Shown piece after piece: positions 20,973 through 29,630 of a stretch of DNA of 64,000 nucleotides. Source of the stretch: JAWXUD01 sp044432945 (GTDB lineage: Bacteria; Cyanobacteriota; Vampirovibrionia; Gastranaerophilales; Gastranaerophilaceae); the NCBI GenBank assembly GCA_044432945.1, contig JAWXUD010000001.1, positions 60,747 to 124,746 of the forward strand, in the 5' to 3' direction. A program made the position numbers and the translations under genes. Position 1 is the stretch's first letter. Each line of letters opens with the position of its first letter. The notes under the pieces are model-generated. The model did no database searches. It was not told the origin of the DNA and saw nothing but the letters and a program-made list of their open reading frames with translations.

Positions 20973-22076
20973 TTAGATTACTTTACCGTTTTCGATATTA
21001 AAGATTTTCACATCTTCTAAAAATTCTTTTTCAAATAAAAGAGTATCGACAGAAGTTATAATCGTTTGAGTATTTTTATTGATTGATTTTAATAAAAAGT
21101 TTTGTCTTAAATCGTCTAATTCTGCGAGTACATCATCTAGCAGCAATATTGGTTCATCGCCTGTTTTTTCACAGATTATATCTAATTCTGAAAGTTTAAG
21201 TGCTAAGACGACCGTACGTTGTTGACCTTGCGAGGCGAATTTTGTTGCTTCGTTCTCGTTAATATAAAAAACTACGTCATCACGATGAGGACCTAAACAT
21301 GCCTGCCCACGTCTAAGTTCTTCATCTTTTTTTTCTTCTAATGCTGTTTTAAAAGCCTCCGCAATTTCTTCAATTTCAGTTTCTTTAGTTAAAAAATCAC
21401 AAGCATAAGAAATTTTTAAAGTTTCAGTATCACTAATTATTGCGTGTTTTTCCTTGGCGATTTTTGCTATTTCTAAAAGGAATTTTTTACGTAAATAAAT
21501 AATATTGCTTCCTGTAATAATCAATTGTTCGTTAAAGACGTCAAGCAAAGTTTCGTTAATTCTGCCTGTTTTTAGAAAATCCTTTAGGCAATTATTTTTT
21601 TGGATACGGATTTTGTCGTATTTAGAGAGCCTTGAATCATATGCTGGATAAATTTGAGAAATAGCTCTATCTAGCCAATCACGCCTATCGGCGGGATTGC
21701 CACGAAGTAGCATTAAATCTTGAGTTGAGAACAGCACAGTTTTTAGCGTAGATTTGAAATTTTTCGGCGTAGTTTTTAGGTGATTAATTCTTAATTCTCT
21801 TTTTTTATCTTTATTATAAGAATAATTTAGTTCAATATCGGTATTTGACTTTATAATATTTGTTTTAATCTCGCAATTATTGGCATTGAAATTTATTAGC
21901 TCTAAATAATTTGAGGTTCTAGGAGTTTTTAAAGTTGATAAAAAATAAATACTTTCTAAAATATTTGTCTTACCTTGTGCGTTTTTGCCGATGATTAGGA
22001 CTTTGTTGGCAGTCAAGTCTAGTTCAAGATTTTCACTATTTCTATAGTTTTTTAAGGATATATTTTGCAACTTCAT
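20973..22076 (-). CDS. recF: DNA replication and repair protein RecF
   Basis: 367 residues from ATG 22076 (MKLQNISLKNYRN); an upstream TTG would add six residues. RecF loads RecA at gaps with RecO and RecR. SMC-like ATPase: Walker A GKNAQGKTN (~30-38), signature FASQGQQRTVVLALKLSE, Walker B PILLLDDVLAELD. The family opening 'LKNYRNSENLELDL' is clear. No ribosome site precedes the ATG, and a TATAAT box ends about seven bases before it, so the mRNA may be leaderless. Not next to dnaN or gyrB, which lies 5 kb away. Confidence 0.94.
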   Translation of the reverse strand: MKLQNISLKNYRNSENLELDLTANKVLIIGKNAQGKTNILESIYFLSTLKTPRTSNYLELINFNANNCEIKTNIIKSNTDIELNYSYNKDKKRELRINHLKTTPKNFKSTLKTVLFSTQDLMLLRGNPADRRDWLDRAISQIYPAYDSRLSKYDKIRIQKNNCLKDFLKTGRINETLLDVFNEQLIITGSNIIYLRKKFLLEIAKIAKEKHAIISDTETLKISYACDFLTKETEIEEIAEAFKTALEEKKDEELRRGQACLGPHRDDVVFYINENEATKFASQGQQRTVVLALKLSELDIICEKTGDEPILLLDDVLAELDDLRQNFLLKSINKNTQTIITSVDTLLFEKEFLEDVKIFNIENGKVI

Positions 22077-22178
22077 ACAAAAATTATACCCCAAATATAT
22101 GATTTATTGTTTACAGATAGACTTATTGATTTTTTTTCTATATAATGCAGATGAAGAAGTTATAGAAGGAAGTTTTAA

Positions 22179-22430
22179 ATGTTGCCACTTATTTCTGAAG
22201 AAAATATAGCCACAGCGTTTGGTGAAATTTACAAAGATGTTCCAGCTTGGCGTAAAAAAATGATACATTATATTAAAGAAGAAAACCCAGAAATAAATAC
22301 TGCTATAATTGAGGCGGCAAATAATACAGATTTAGACCCAAAAGCAGTCGCATTAGGTGCTTATATGACATATAGATTGATAGAGTTGGCAGTTACTGAC
22401 AACGACAGTGCGATAAGCATTCAAGAATAA
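22179..22430 (+). CDS. Small protein of unknown function upstream of pilT
   Basis: 83 residues, ATG 22179 after GAAGGAAGTTTTAA. Acidic and helical; contains 'VPAWRKKMIHYIKEENPEIN' and 'LDPKAVALGAYMTYRLIELA'. No signal peptide or membrane segment. It ends 12 bases before pilT, whose ribosome site overlaps the gap, so the two are almost certainly co-transcribed. An accessory role in pilus retraction is possible by context only. Confidence 0.75.
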   Translation: MLPLISEENIATAFGEIYKDVPAWRKKMIHYIKEENPEINTAIIEAANNTDLDPKAVALGAYMTYRLIELAVTDNDSAISIQE

Positions 22431-22442
22431 AAAGGAAAAAGC

Positions 22443-23522
22443 ATGAATGAATTATTAATTGAAAAATTTTTAGAAGAGCTTGTCAAAGCAGGCGGTTCAG
22501 ATTTACATATTTCGAGCAATTTGCCACCTGTTATGAGGCTTGATGGTGAATTAGTAAGACATGGAGAAGTTCCACTTACTTCAGAAGATGTTGAAAATTT
22601 ATTGTTTCCTATGTTATCTAATGAGCAAAGAAGAACGCTTGAGCAAACTTGGGAACTAGATTTTTCTTATGGTGTACAAAATCTTTGTAGATTCAGGGTT
22701 AATATATATAAAGACAAAGGGAATTATGCGGCAGCTTTCAGGACTATTAATTCAGTCGCTCCTACTTTGAAAGCTTTAGGAATGCCTGAATCAGTAAGAA
22801 AAATTGCAGAAAAGCCTCGTGGTTTGGTTTTGGTTACAGGTCCAACTGGTTCAGGTAAATCAACAACGCTTGCTGCGATTATCGACCATATTAACACTAC
22901 ACGTGCTGAACATATCCTGACAATTGAAGATCCGATAGAGTTTGTGCATACGTCCAAAAAAAGCATAATTCATCAACGTGAATTAGGGCTTGATACACGT
23001 TCTTTTGCTAACGCACTAAAATCAGCATTACGTGAAGATCCTGATATCATACTAGTAGGTGAGATGCGTGATCATGAAACTATCTCTTTAGCACTTACTG
23101 CTGCAGAAACTGGTCACTTAGTTTTTGGAACACTTCACACGTCATCTGCTGCTCAAACAATTGACCGTATTATTGACGTATTCCCAGAAGGGCAACAACA
23201 ACAAATTAGAATTCAGTTAGCAAGTTCATTGGTAGCAGTTTTCTCACAAACGTTAATGGCGAAAAAACAACTTGAAGGCACAAAAAGAGGTCGTGTGATG
23301 GCTCAAGAGATATTGCTGGTTACTCCTGCGGTTTCAAACTTGATTAGAGAAGCTAAGACCGCTCAAATATATTCAACCATTCAAATGAATCAAGGTATAG
23401 GTATGCAAACATTAGAAATGTCGCTTTCTAATTTATATAAAGATAATTCGATTACTTTAGAAGATGCCCTTTCAAGATCATCAAGACCTGAAGAATTGAG
23501 CAGATTGATTAAAGGACAATAA
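22443..23522 (+). CDS. pilT: Type IV pilus retraction ATPase
   Basis: 359 residues, usual PilT length. Hexameric motor at the cytoplasmic face that powers pilus retraction and twitching. N-terminal PAS-like part (SDLHISSNLPPVMRLDGEL), Walker A GPTGSGKST (133-141), Asp box 'IEDPIEFVH', Walker B DPDIILVGEMRD and His box HLVFGTLHTSSAAQTIDRI. ATG follows AAAAAGGAAAAAGC. It supports a working type IV pilus system, which gives the many prepilin-like genes here a plausible machine. A terminator follows at 23547. Confidence 0.95.
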   Translation: MNELLIEKFLEELVKAGGSDLHISSNLPPVMRLDGELVRHGEVPLTSEDVENLLFPMLSNEQRRTLEQTWELDFSYGVQNLCRFRVNIYKDKGNYAAAFRTINSVAPTLKALGMPESVRKIAEKPRGLVLVTGPTGSGKSTTLAAIIDHINTTRAEHILTIEDPIEFVHTSKKSIIHQRELGLDTRSFANALKSALREDPDIILVGEMRDHETISLALTAAETGHLVFGTLHTSSAAQTIDRIIDVFPEGQQQQIRIQLASSLVAVFSQTLMAKKQLEGTKRGRVMAQEILLVTPAVSNLIREAKTAQIYSTIQMNQGIGMQTLEMSLSNLYKDNSITLEDALSRSSRPEELSRLIKGQ

Positions 23523-23546
23523 AATTTATATATTAAAAAATCATTG

Positions 23547-23579
23547 ATAGCCTCTTTTTAAAAAAGAGGCTATTTTTTT
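23547..23579 (+). terminator. Rho-independent terminator after pilT
   Basis: ATAGCCTCTTTTT and AAAAAGAGGCTAT form a 13-bp stem with a one-base gap, followed by a T7 run. Typical strong intrinsic terminator. Confidence 0.88.
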
Positions 23580-23658
23580 GTTAGAAAATTGTAACTGATT
23601 TATTTTTGTGATAAATTTTAAATATAATAAGATAATTATTAATATAAAGGAAATTAAA

Positions 23659-25191
23659 ATGGCTCAACAAACACAAGAAACTAATTCAACAAAAGAACAA
23701 TTACGACAAACAAGAATACAAAAGCTAACAGACTTAGCAGATAAGGGGGTTAATCCTTATCCATATTCGTTTGATAAAGACATAAACGCTGATGCACTAC
23801 AAAGTAAATATGAAAGTTTGGAGGCTGGCGTAGAAACAGAGGATAAATATTCAGTGGCTGGTCGTGTTATGGCTATTCGTAATACAGGCATGTTTATTGA
23901 TTTGATGGACGCTACTGGCAAAATTCAAATTTTTTCGCATAAAGAAAATCTTTCTCAAGACGATTTACAAGTTTTAAAACTAGTTGATTTAGGTGATATA
24001 GTTGGGTTTACTGGTACGATTAGAAGAACGCCTCGTGGCGAACTTTCTATCAAAGCTTCTTCACTAAAATTGTTGTCAAAAGCTTTATTGCCATTGCCTA
24101 ACAAACAAATTAGCAAAGAAAAAATGGAAGAATTGCAAAATTTCCATGGGCTTACTGACGTAGAAACTAAATACCGCCAAAGATATGTTGATTTGATTGC
24201 GAATGAAGATGTTCGTGATACTTTCAAAAAAAGAAGCTTGATTATCCAAAAAATTAGACAATATTTAACAGAACGTGAGTTTTTAGAAGTTGAAACCCCT
24301 ATGCTTCACCCTCAAGCTGGTGGTGCGAATGCTAAACCTTTTATTACTCATCACAACGCACTTGATATGGAAATGTTTATGCGTATAGCACCAGAACTAT
24401 ACTTGAAAAGATTGATGGTTGGCGGGTTGTCTGAAAAAATATTTGAGATTAATAGAAGTTTTCGTAACGAAGGGATTGATACACGTCACAACCCTGAATT
24501 TACAATGATAGAATTATATCAAGCTTATGTTGATTACAACGAGATGATGAACTTGACAGAAAATCTTGTTAGCTCAATTGCTCAAGATGTGTTGGGGACG
24601 ATGAAAATTCAATATGGCGAAAATGAAATCGATCTAACACCACCTTGGGATAGAAAAACTATGCTAGGTGCTGTTGAAGATGCAACTGGTATTGATTTTA
24701 ACACAGTATTCACGCTTGATGACGCTAAGACTAAAGCAAAATCAGTAGGAGTTCATGCTGATGATTGCGATAATTGGGGACAGGTTATCGATTTGATTTT
24801 TGAAGAGAAAGTTGAAGCTTCATTAATCCAACCAGTTCATATTATTGATTACCCAAGAGATATCTCACCGTTGGCTAAAGTTCATCGTGATAACGATAGA
24901 TTGACAGAGCGTTTTGAAACTCGTGTTAATGGTTGGGAAATTGCGAATGCGTTTTCTGAATTGACCGACCCAATTGATCAAAGACAAAGGTTTGAGGCTC
25001 AAGCTTTAGCAAAAGTTAATGGTGATGAAGAAGCTATGTCAATTGATGAAGACTTCATTTGTGCTTTAGAACACGGCATGCCACCTTGCGGAGGCTTGGG
25101 AATCGGTATTGATAGAATAATTATGTTGTTGACTAATTCTCCATCAATTCGTGACGTAATCGCTTTCCCTACAATGAGAAGCAGAGATTAA
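23659..25191 (+). CDS. lysS: Lysyl-tRNA synthetase, class II
   Basis: 510 residues from ATG 23659 (MAQQTQETNSTKEQLRQTR), with AAAGGAAATTAAA before it; the longer frame to 23608 has no ribosome site. Charges tRNA-Lys using ATP. OB-fold anticodon domain at ~55-160 (VAGRVMAIRNTGMFIDLMDA), then class II core: motif 1 region YLTEREFLEVETPMLHP, motif 2 FEINRSFRNEGIDTRHNPEF, motif 3 GGLGIGIDRIIMLLT. Cytosolic. Followed by a clear terminator. Confidence 0.96.
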   Translation: MAQQTQETNSTKEQLRQTRIQKLTDLADKGVNPYPYSFDKDINADALQSKYESLEAGVETEDKYSVAGRVMAIRNTGMFIDLMDATGKIQIFSHKENLSQDDLQVLKLVDLGDIVGFTGTIRRTPRGELSIKASSLKLLSKALLPLPNKQISKEKMEELQNFHGLTDVETKYRQRYVDLIANEDVRDTFKKRSLIIQKIRQYLTEREFLEVETPMLHPQAGGANAKPFITHHNALDMEMFMRIAPELYLKRLMVGGLSEKIFEINRSFRNEGIDTRHNPEFTMIELYQAYVDYNEMMNLTENLVSSIAQDVLGTMKIQYGENEIDLTPPWDRKTMLGAVEDATGIDFNTVFTLDDAKTKAKSVGVHADDCDNWGQVIDLIFEEKVEASLIQPVHIIDYPRDISPLAKVHRDNDRLTERFETRVNGWEIANAFSELTDPIDQRQRFEAQALAKVNGDEEAMSIDEDFICALEHGMPPCGGLGIGIDRIIMLLTNSPSIRDVIAFPTMRSRD

Positions 25192-25218
25192 TATTAATAG
25201 GAATTAATTCAAATATAA

Positions 25219-25252
25219 AAAAGGCTCAATTTAGTTATAAATTGAGCCTTTT
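25219..25252. terminator. Bidirectional terminator between lysS and the small regulator
   Basis: AAAAGGCTCAATTTA and TAAATTGAGCCTTTT form a 15-bp stem with a four-base loop, A and T rich ends on both strands. Serves convergent lysS and the gene at 25251. Confidence 0.88.
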
Positions 25253-25487
25253 ATGTTCTTTTTTTTAAATAAATATCGTACCCTAGAATGTCTGTAATTT
25301 CAACAAATTCTGATAAGCGAAACGTTTTATTCCTCAACTTATTTCCAAGATTTCGCACACTATCAGTTTTGCGATATTTTTCATTAACCCTTTCTTTAAG
25401 ACTAACCATGGTAAACCCTTGCATTGCGGATAGGTATTTTATCTGCTCTTTGACGTTCCCATTCTCTAATTTAACTTCATTATTCAT
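25251..25487 (-). CDS. Small helix-turn-helix-like regulator paired with the prepilin at 25597
   Basis: 78 residues. Helical with 'KEQIKYLSAMQGFTMVSLKE', 'LGNKLRNKTFRLSEFVEITD' and 'ILGYDIYLKKRT'. The core aligns by eye with the proteins at 20693 and 63398 (LSxKLR...EAxxIADxLGYEL). No obvious ribosome site before the ATG at 25487. Divergent from the prepilin gene with 109 bases between starts. Presumed DNA-binding protein; targets probably within 25500-25580. Confidence 0.72.
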   Translation of the reverse strand: MNNEVKLENGNVKEQIKYLSAMQGFTMVSLKERVNEKYRKTDSVRNLGNKLRNKTFRLSEFVEITDILGYDIYLKKRT

Positions 25488-25526
25488 TAACTTATTATAC
25501 TATTGAATGTATTATAGAAAAATATG

Positions 25527-25569
25527 TTGACATGCTACATCTAATAATGTTATAGTGCATTATATAGTG
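25527..25569 (+). promoter_or_regulatory. Promoter of the prepilin gene at 25597 with a 12-bp-spaced direct repeat
   Basis: TTGACA (25527-25532) and TATAGT (25551-25556) with an 18-base spacer. TATAGTG occurs at 25551-25557 and again at 25563-25569, a direct repeat covering the -10 box and start site, where a regulator would block initiation. Confidence 0.65.
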
Positions 25570-25596
25570 TACTAATATGAAAAAGAGGATTTAGTT

Positions 25597-26637
25597 ATGT
25601 TGAAAAAAATTAATGGATTTACGTTGGCTGAGGTATTGATTACACTTGGTATCATCGGCGTAGTGTCGGCTATGACTATGCCGAATTTAGTCAGTAATTA
25701 TCAAAATGAGGCATTAGCAAAGAAAAAACTTTTATTTGAAGGCCGACTAGAAGAGGCAATGAATCAAATGCGATTTCATGAGAAATTAGCTAATTATAGT
25801 ACTGTTGATAAATTTGTAGAGGAACTTGGGAATTATTTAAAAATTGACTATACATGTGATGATACAGATATGGAGGAATGTTTTCCTGATACAATAATAA
25901 ATTCTTGTGGAAATAATAAAACATTAGATGATTTAAAAACTGGTAATGATTTTGCGGCTGCGACATCAGAAACAGATTATTCACAAAATAATGTAGGTGT
26001 TGTGTTTGCCGATGGTACTAAAGCGTTAATTAATTACAATATGAATTGTTCTTGGCTGGACCCTTATGATGGTGGGGCTAATCGTTCAGAAGCTGTGCAA
26101 TGTGTAGCGATGCTGGCTGATGTTAGTGGAAATAGAGGTAAAAATACAGTCAATAACGATATATTACCAATTAATACAAATGTAGGAGTAAATGTCAGTG
26201 GCACTTGTTGGGACGTTTCAGATACACTTTTTTCGGCTATAAATACTTGTGATTCATCTGGGGTAAACGCTCAATATGATAGCACTGGCACAAATAATAC
26301 TCATTGTGCTAGCAACTATTTAGCTGGTGCTATTAAGGCTTGTAATGACTTAGGTAAAACCTTACCAACATCTACAAAGCATTCTAGTTTGGCATCTTAT
26401 CTGTATGAGGGTGCTTATACTGAGGGAGAAAATGTTTGGTATGCGACACCTATTGAAGAAAATTTTGCAGAGTTAGGATTTACAAGACCTACTGCTTTAT
26501 GGACAAATAGTATTAGTTCTTTATCTACTGATAGTTATGGATATGCTTTTGTAATGTATGATAATAAGTATATGTGGCAACATACTTCATATTCTAAAGG
26601 TTCATCGGTGCCAATAACTCGTTGCATAACTGATTAA
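25597..26637 (+). CDS. Prepilin-like surface protein (paralogue C)
   Basis: 346 residues. ATG 25597 follows AGAGGATTTAGTT, nearly the same leader as the paralogue at 8175. Prepilin leader: KINGFTLAEVLITLGIIGVV with Gly at -1 and Glu +5, no repeat insertion here. The ectodomain contains 'EGRLEEAMNQMRFHEKL', 'CSWLDPYDGGANRSEAVQC', 'SNYLAGAIKACNDLGKTLPT' and ends VPITRCITD, matching 7060 and most closely 11156. Several cysteines likely form disulfides. Divergent from the small regulator at 25251. Secreted or pilus-associated; ligand unknown. Confidence 0.88.
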   Translation: MLKKINGFTLAEVLITLGIIGVVSAMTMPNLVSNYQNEALAKKKLLFEGRLEEAMNQMRFHEKLANYSTVDKFVEELGNYLKIDYTCDDTDMEECFPDTIINSCGNNKTLDDLKTGNDFAAATSETDYSQNNVGVVFADGTKALINYNMNCSWLDPYDGGANRSEAVQCVAMLADVSGNRGKNTVNNDILPINTNVGVNVSGTCWDVSDTLFSAINTCDSSGVNAQYDSTGTNNTHCASNYLAGAIKACNDLGKTLPTSTKHSSLASYLYEGAYTEGENVWYATPIEENFAELGFTRPTALWTNSISSLSTDSYGYAFVMYDNKYMWQHTSYSKGSSVPITRCITD

Positions 26638-26719
26638 TAAATAAGGGGTTTAAAATACTCCTATTATTTTGATATAAATATTACAAAATCTTGACAAAAG
26701 TGTGTTTTTGAAATGTTTG

Positions 26720-26728
26720 TGCTATGAT
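26720..26728 (+). promoter_or_regulatory. Extended -10 promoter for gyrB
   Basis: TGC-TATGAT, an extended -10 element, about 39 bases before the gyrB ATG. A TTGACA at ~26692 is too far (26 bases) for a standard spacer. Moderate support. Confidence 0.4.
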
Positions 26729-26766
26729 GTATGTAAGGGATTATTAGAGTAAAGGGAGAATGGTAA

Positions 26767-29259
26767 ATGTCTGAAAATATGCAAGAAGTTGCTCAACAAG
26801 AGAACACCGAAGCTATTGAAATAAAATCAAGTCAGGATTATGGTGCGTCAAATATTCGTGTACTAGAAGGCTTGGAAGCTGTTAGATTGCGTCCTGGTAT
26901 GTATATTGGCTCAACATCACAACGTGGGCTTCATCACTGTATTTATGAGATTGTTGACAATTCAATCGATGAATCTTTAGCTGGATATTGTACAGACATT
27001 ATCGTAACCATAAACCCTGACAACAGCGTTACTGTTCAAGATAATGGTCGTGGAATTCCTGTTGACATCAAGCCTGAAACTGGCAAATCTGCTTTAGAAA
27101 TCGTTCACACGGTGCTTCACGCAGGTGGTAAATTTGGTGATGGTGGTTATAAAGTTTCAGGGGGGTTACACGGTGTTGGTGCGTCAGTTGTAAACGCACT
27201 TTCTGAAAAATATATCGTTGAGGTTTCAAGACAAGGTTTTGTATGGCGTCAAGAATATATGCGTGGCGAGCCTATCGCTCCTGTTGAAAAAGGTGAAGCT
27301 ACTGATAAAAATGGTACTAAAACAACTTTCTGGCCTGATCCTGAAATCTTTACAGAAACAACAGAGATTGATAAAGATGTAATCGCTAACAGACTACGTG
27401 AGATGGCGTTTTTGAACAAAGGTTTGAAAATTATTTATGTAAACGGCACTACTTTAGAAACTGAAAATTTCCATTATGCAGGTGGTATCGGCAGTTATGT
27501 TGAATTTTTGAATAAAAATAAGACGACTTTACATGAAAAGCCAATCTATATCGATAAAGTTGTTGGTAATATGCAAGTCGAAGTTGCGATGCAATACACA
27601 GAGGCTTATAACGAAAGCGTTTTGACTTTTGCAAACAACATCAATACACACTCTGGCGGAACGCATTTGACTGGGTTTAAAAACTCGATTACACGTGTAT
27701 TAAATGATTATGCTAGAAAAAATAACATTCTAAAAGATGCTGATTCAAACCTTTCTGGTGAGGACGTTCGTGAAGGTTTGACGGCGATTGTCAGCGTGAA
27801 GCTTCCTAACCCTGAATTTGAGGGGCAGACTAAAGAAAAATTAGGCTCACAAGAAGCGACTGTTGCTGTGCAAGATGCTGTTAAAGAAAAATTACAAGAA
27901 TGGTTGGAGTTCAACCCAAAAGTTGGTAAAACGATTATTGAAAAAACACTTCAAGCACAACGTGCAAGAGAGGCTGCAAGAAAAGCAAGAGAATTGACTA
28001 GAAGAAAGTCAGCTTTAGAAAATTCAACCTTGCCAGGCAAGCTTGCTGATTGCTCTAATCGTGAACCAGAAAAATGCGAAATCTACATCGTTGAGGGAGA
28101 TTCAGCGGGTGGTTCTGCAAAACAAGGCAGAAACAGAATGTTTCAAGCGATTTTACCATTACGTGGTAAAATCCTTAACGTTGAGCGTGCGAGGTTAGAC
28201 AAGATTTATGGTAATAACGAAATCCAATCAATGATTCAAGCGTTTGGTATCAATATTAGCCGTAATGAAGAAGAAGTTGGCTTGGATAAGCTTCGTTACC
28301 ACAAAATCATTATCATGACCGATGCGGACGTTGACGGAGCGCATATTAGAACGCTTCTTTTGACATTCTTCTTTAGATATGCAAAACCTATGATTGAAAA
28401 TGGTTATGTTTATATCGCACAACCGCCACTTTTCAAAATTACACAAGGTAAATCGTCTGAGTATTTGTATGATGAACATGCACTTGATAAATTATTGAAA
28501 TCTCGTGGTATCAAGAATTTAAGCTTGTCTGATAAATCAAAATCTAAAACAAAAATTAATGATGAATTATTAGAATTGATTAAAAATATGTCAACTTATT
28601 ACAAGTCATATAACAACCCAATTTTGAACATGTATCCAGCTGTAATGCTTCGTGCGTTGGTTCGCTCTGGTGTTAAATATGAAGATTTTGAAGATACGAC
28701 AAAAATGACAGAGGTTTGTGATTATGTAAATCATTACTTAAAAGATCATGCCGAAAATTATAATATTCAAGAAGCGTCTAGTTATAATGTTGAATTGAAG
28801 TATAATGCAGAACATGCGAAATATTCGATTATATTGAATTTGAATGCAGAAGAACATGTTGTCATTGCTTCAAATATTATTAAAAGTTCTGAATATAAGC
28901 GTTTACAAAATGCTTATCCATTAATTAGAGATTATTTGATTGAAGAAGAAGAGGGTTTAATTTTAGAAACTGATACTGAGCAGTATGAGATTGATTCTTT
29001 TGATAAATTACAAAAAATCATTGACGAACGTGGTCAAAAAGGCGTTCAAATCCAACGTTTCAAAGGGTTAGGCGAGATGATGCCACAACAACTTTGGGAA
29101 ACAACGATGGATCCTTCAACAAGAACTTTGTTGAAAGTAACAGTTGAAGACGCAATGCTTTGCGATCAATTATTTGATATATTGATGGGTGATAAGGTTG
29201 AACCTCGTAGAGATTTTATTGAATCAAATGCTGCATATGCAACTAATATTGATACGTAA
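26767..29259 (+). CDS. gyrB: DNA gyrase subunit B
   Basis: 830 residues. ATPase subunit of gyrase, which introduces negative supercoils with GyrA. GHKL ATPase motifs: EIVDNSIDES, DNGRGIPVDIK, GLHGVGASVVNALS. Transducer then TOPRIM domain: IYIVEGDSAGGSAKQGRNR, RGKILNVERA, MTDADVDGAHIRTLLL, and the C-terminal QRFKGLGEMMPQQLW. A segment of ~190 residues (about 590-770) is inserted between the TOPRIM core and the end, comparable to the insert of long Gram-negative GyrB, and accounts for the length. ATG after GGGAGAATGGTAA. Strong terminator at 29286. Confidence 0.95.
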   Translation: MSENMQEVAQQENTEAIEIKSSQDYGASNIRVLEGLEAVRLRPGMYIGSTSQRGLHHCIYEIVDNSIDESLAGYCTDIIVTINPDNSVTVQDNGRGIPVDIKPETGKSALEIVHTVLHAGGKFGDGGYKVSGGLHGVGASVVNALSEKYIVEVSRQGFVWRQEYMRGEPIAPVEKGEATDKNGTKTTFWPDPEIFTETTEIDKDVIANRLREMAFLNKGLKIIYVNGTTLETENFHYAGGIGSYVEFLNKNKTTLHEKPIYIDKVVGNMQVEVAMQYTEAYNESVLTFANNINTHSGGTHLTGFKNSITRVLNDYARKNNILKDADSNLSGEDVREGLTAIVSVKLPNPEFEGQTKEKLGSQEATVAVQDAVKEKLQEWLEFNPKVGKTIIEKTLQAQRAREAARKARELTRRKSALENSTLPGKLADCSNREPEKCEIYIVEGDSAGGSAKQGRNRMFQAILPLRGKILNVERARLDKIYGNNEIQSMIQAFGINISRNEEEVGLDKLRYHKIIIMTDADVDGAHIRTLLLTFFFRYAKPMIENGYVYIAQPPLFKITQGKSSEYLYDEHALDKLLKSRGIKNLSLSDKSKSKTKINDELLELIKNMSTYYKSYNNPILNMYPAVMLRALVRSGVKYEDFEDTTKMTEVCDYVNHYLKDHAENYNIQEASSYNVELKYNAEHAKYSIILNLNAEEHVVIASNIIKSSEYKRLQNAYPLIRDYLIEEEEGLILETDTEQYEIDSFDKLQKIIDERGQKGVQIQRFKGLGEMMPQQLWETTMDPSTRTLLKVTVEDAMLCDQLFDILMGDKVEPRRDFIESNAAYATNIDT

Positions 29260-29285
29260 GATTTGTTTAATATAATTTATTATTA

Positions 29286-29316
29286 GGGGCGAAGTTTTTT
29301 TTAAAAACTTCGCCCC
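29286..29316 (+). terminator. Rho-independent terminator after gyrB
   Basis: GGGGCGAAGTTTTT and AAAAACTTCGCCCC form a 13-14-bp stem around a short loop. The downstream DNA turns abruptly C-rich. Confidence 0.8.
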
Positions 29317-29330
29317 AACCATTTCGCCCC

Positions 29331-29385
29331 CATCACCGTATCACCCCATCACCGTATCGCAACATCGCCTCATCGCCTCATCGCC
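29331..29385. repeat. Short tandem repeats in a C-rich intergenic stretch (left part)
   Basis: CATCACCGTATC occurs twice with a 16-base period (29331-29358), followed by CATCGCCT repeated 2.9 times (29363-29385). The whole intergenic stretch 29260-29630 is C-rich on the plus strand and has no convincing gene; it holds the gyrB terminator, these repeats, one GC-rich dispersed element and a further octamer array. Confidence 0.8.
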
Positions 29386-29443
29386 ACAACACCCCAGACC
29401 ACTTTTCACCTCTGCCCGCAACATCAGTGCCGTTCAACAATAA

Positions 29444-29486
29444 CCACCCCGCCAACTAGCCCCCTCCAGCGGAGGGGAATTTTTTC
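29444..29486. repeat. GC-rich dispersed repeat (partial, degenerate)
   Basis: AACCACCCCGCCAACTAGCC then CCCTCCAGCGGAGGGGAATT. Same family as ~1294-1347, 20411 and 63898, but with a shortened centre. Here it stands in a non-coding region. Confidence 0.75.
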
Positions 29487-29524
29487 ATTTCATTCTGTCC
29501 GCTTTTCTCGTAACGCCCACCGCC

Positions 29525-29556
29525 CTCATCTCCTCATCTCCTCATCTCCTCATCGC
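29525..29556. repeat. Octamer array CTCATCTC x3.9 upstream of bioF
   Basis: Four units of CTCATCTC (the last reading CTCATCGC), ending 75 bases before the bioF ATG. Such arrays can change copy number by slipped-strand pairing. On minus they read as repeated GAGGAGATG. Confidence 0.8.
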
Positions 29557-29630
29557 CCCACCGCCCCAATGTTCCAACGCATCGCAAGAAACTAGACTTT
29601 CTTATGTTTTTGAAATATCTTTGTAAGTAT

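Noticed and set aside
29525..29556. Repeated GAGGAGATG on minus, looking like stacked ribosome sites and start codons
   Set aside because: It is a by-product of the CTCATCTC octamer array; no open frame follows.
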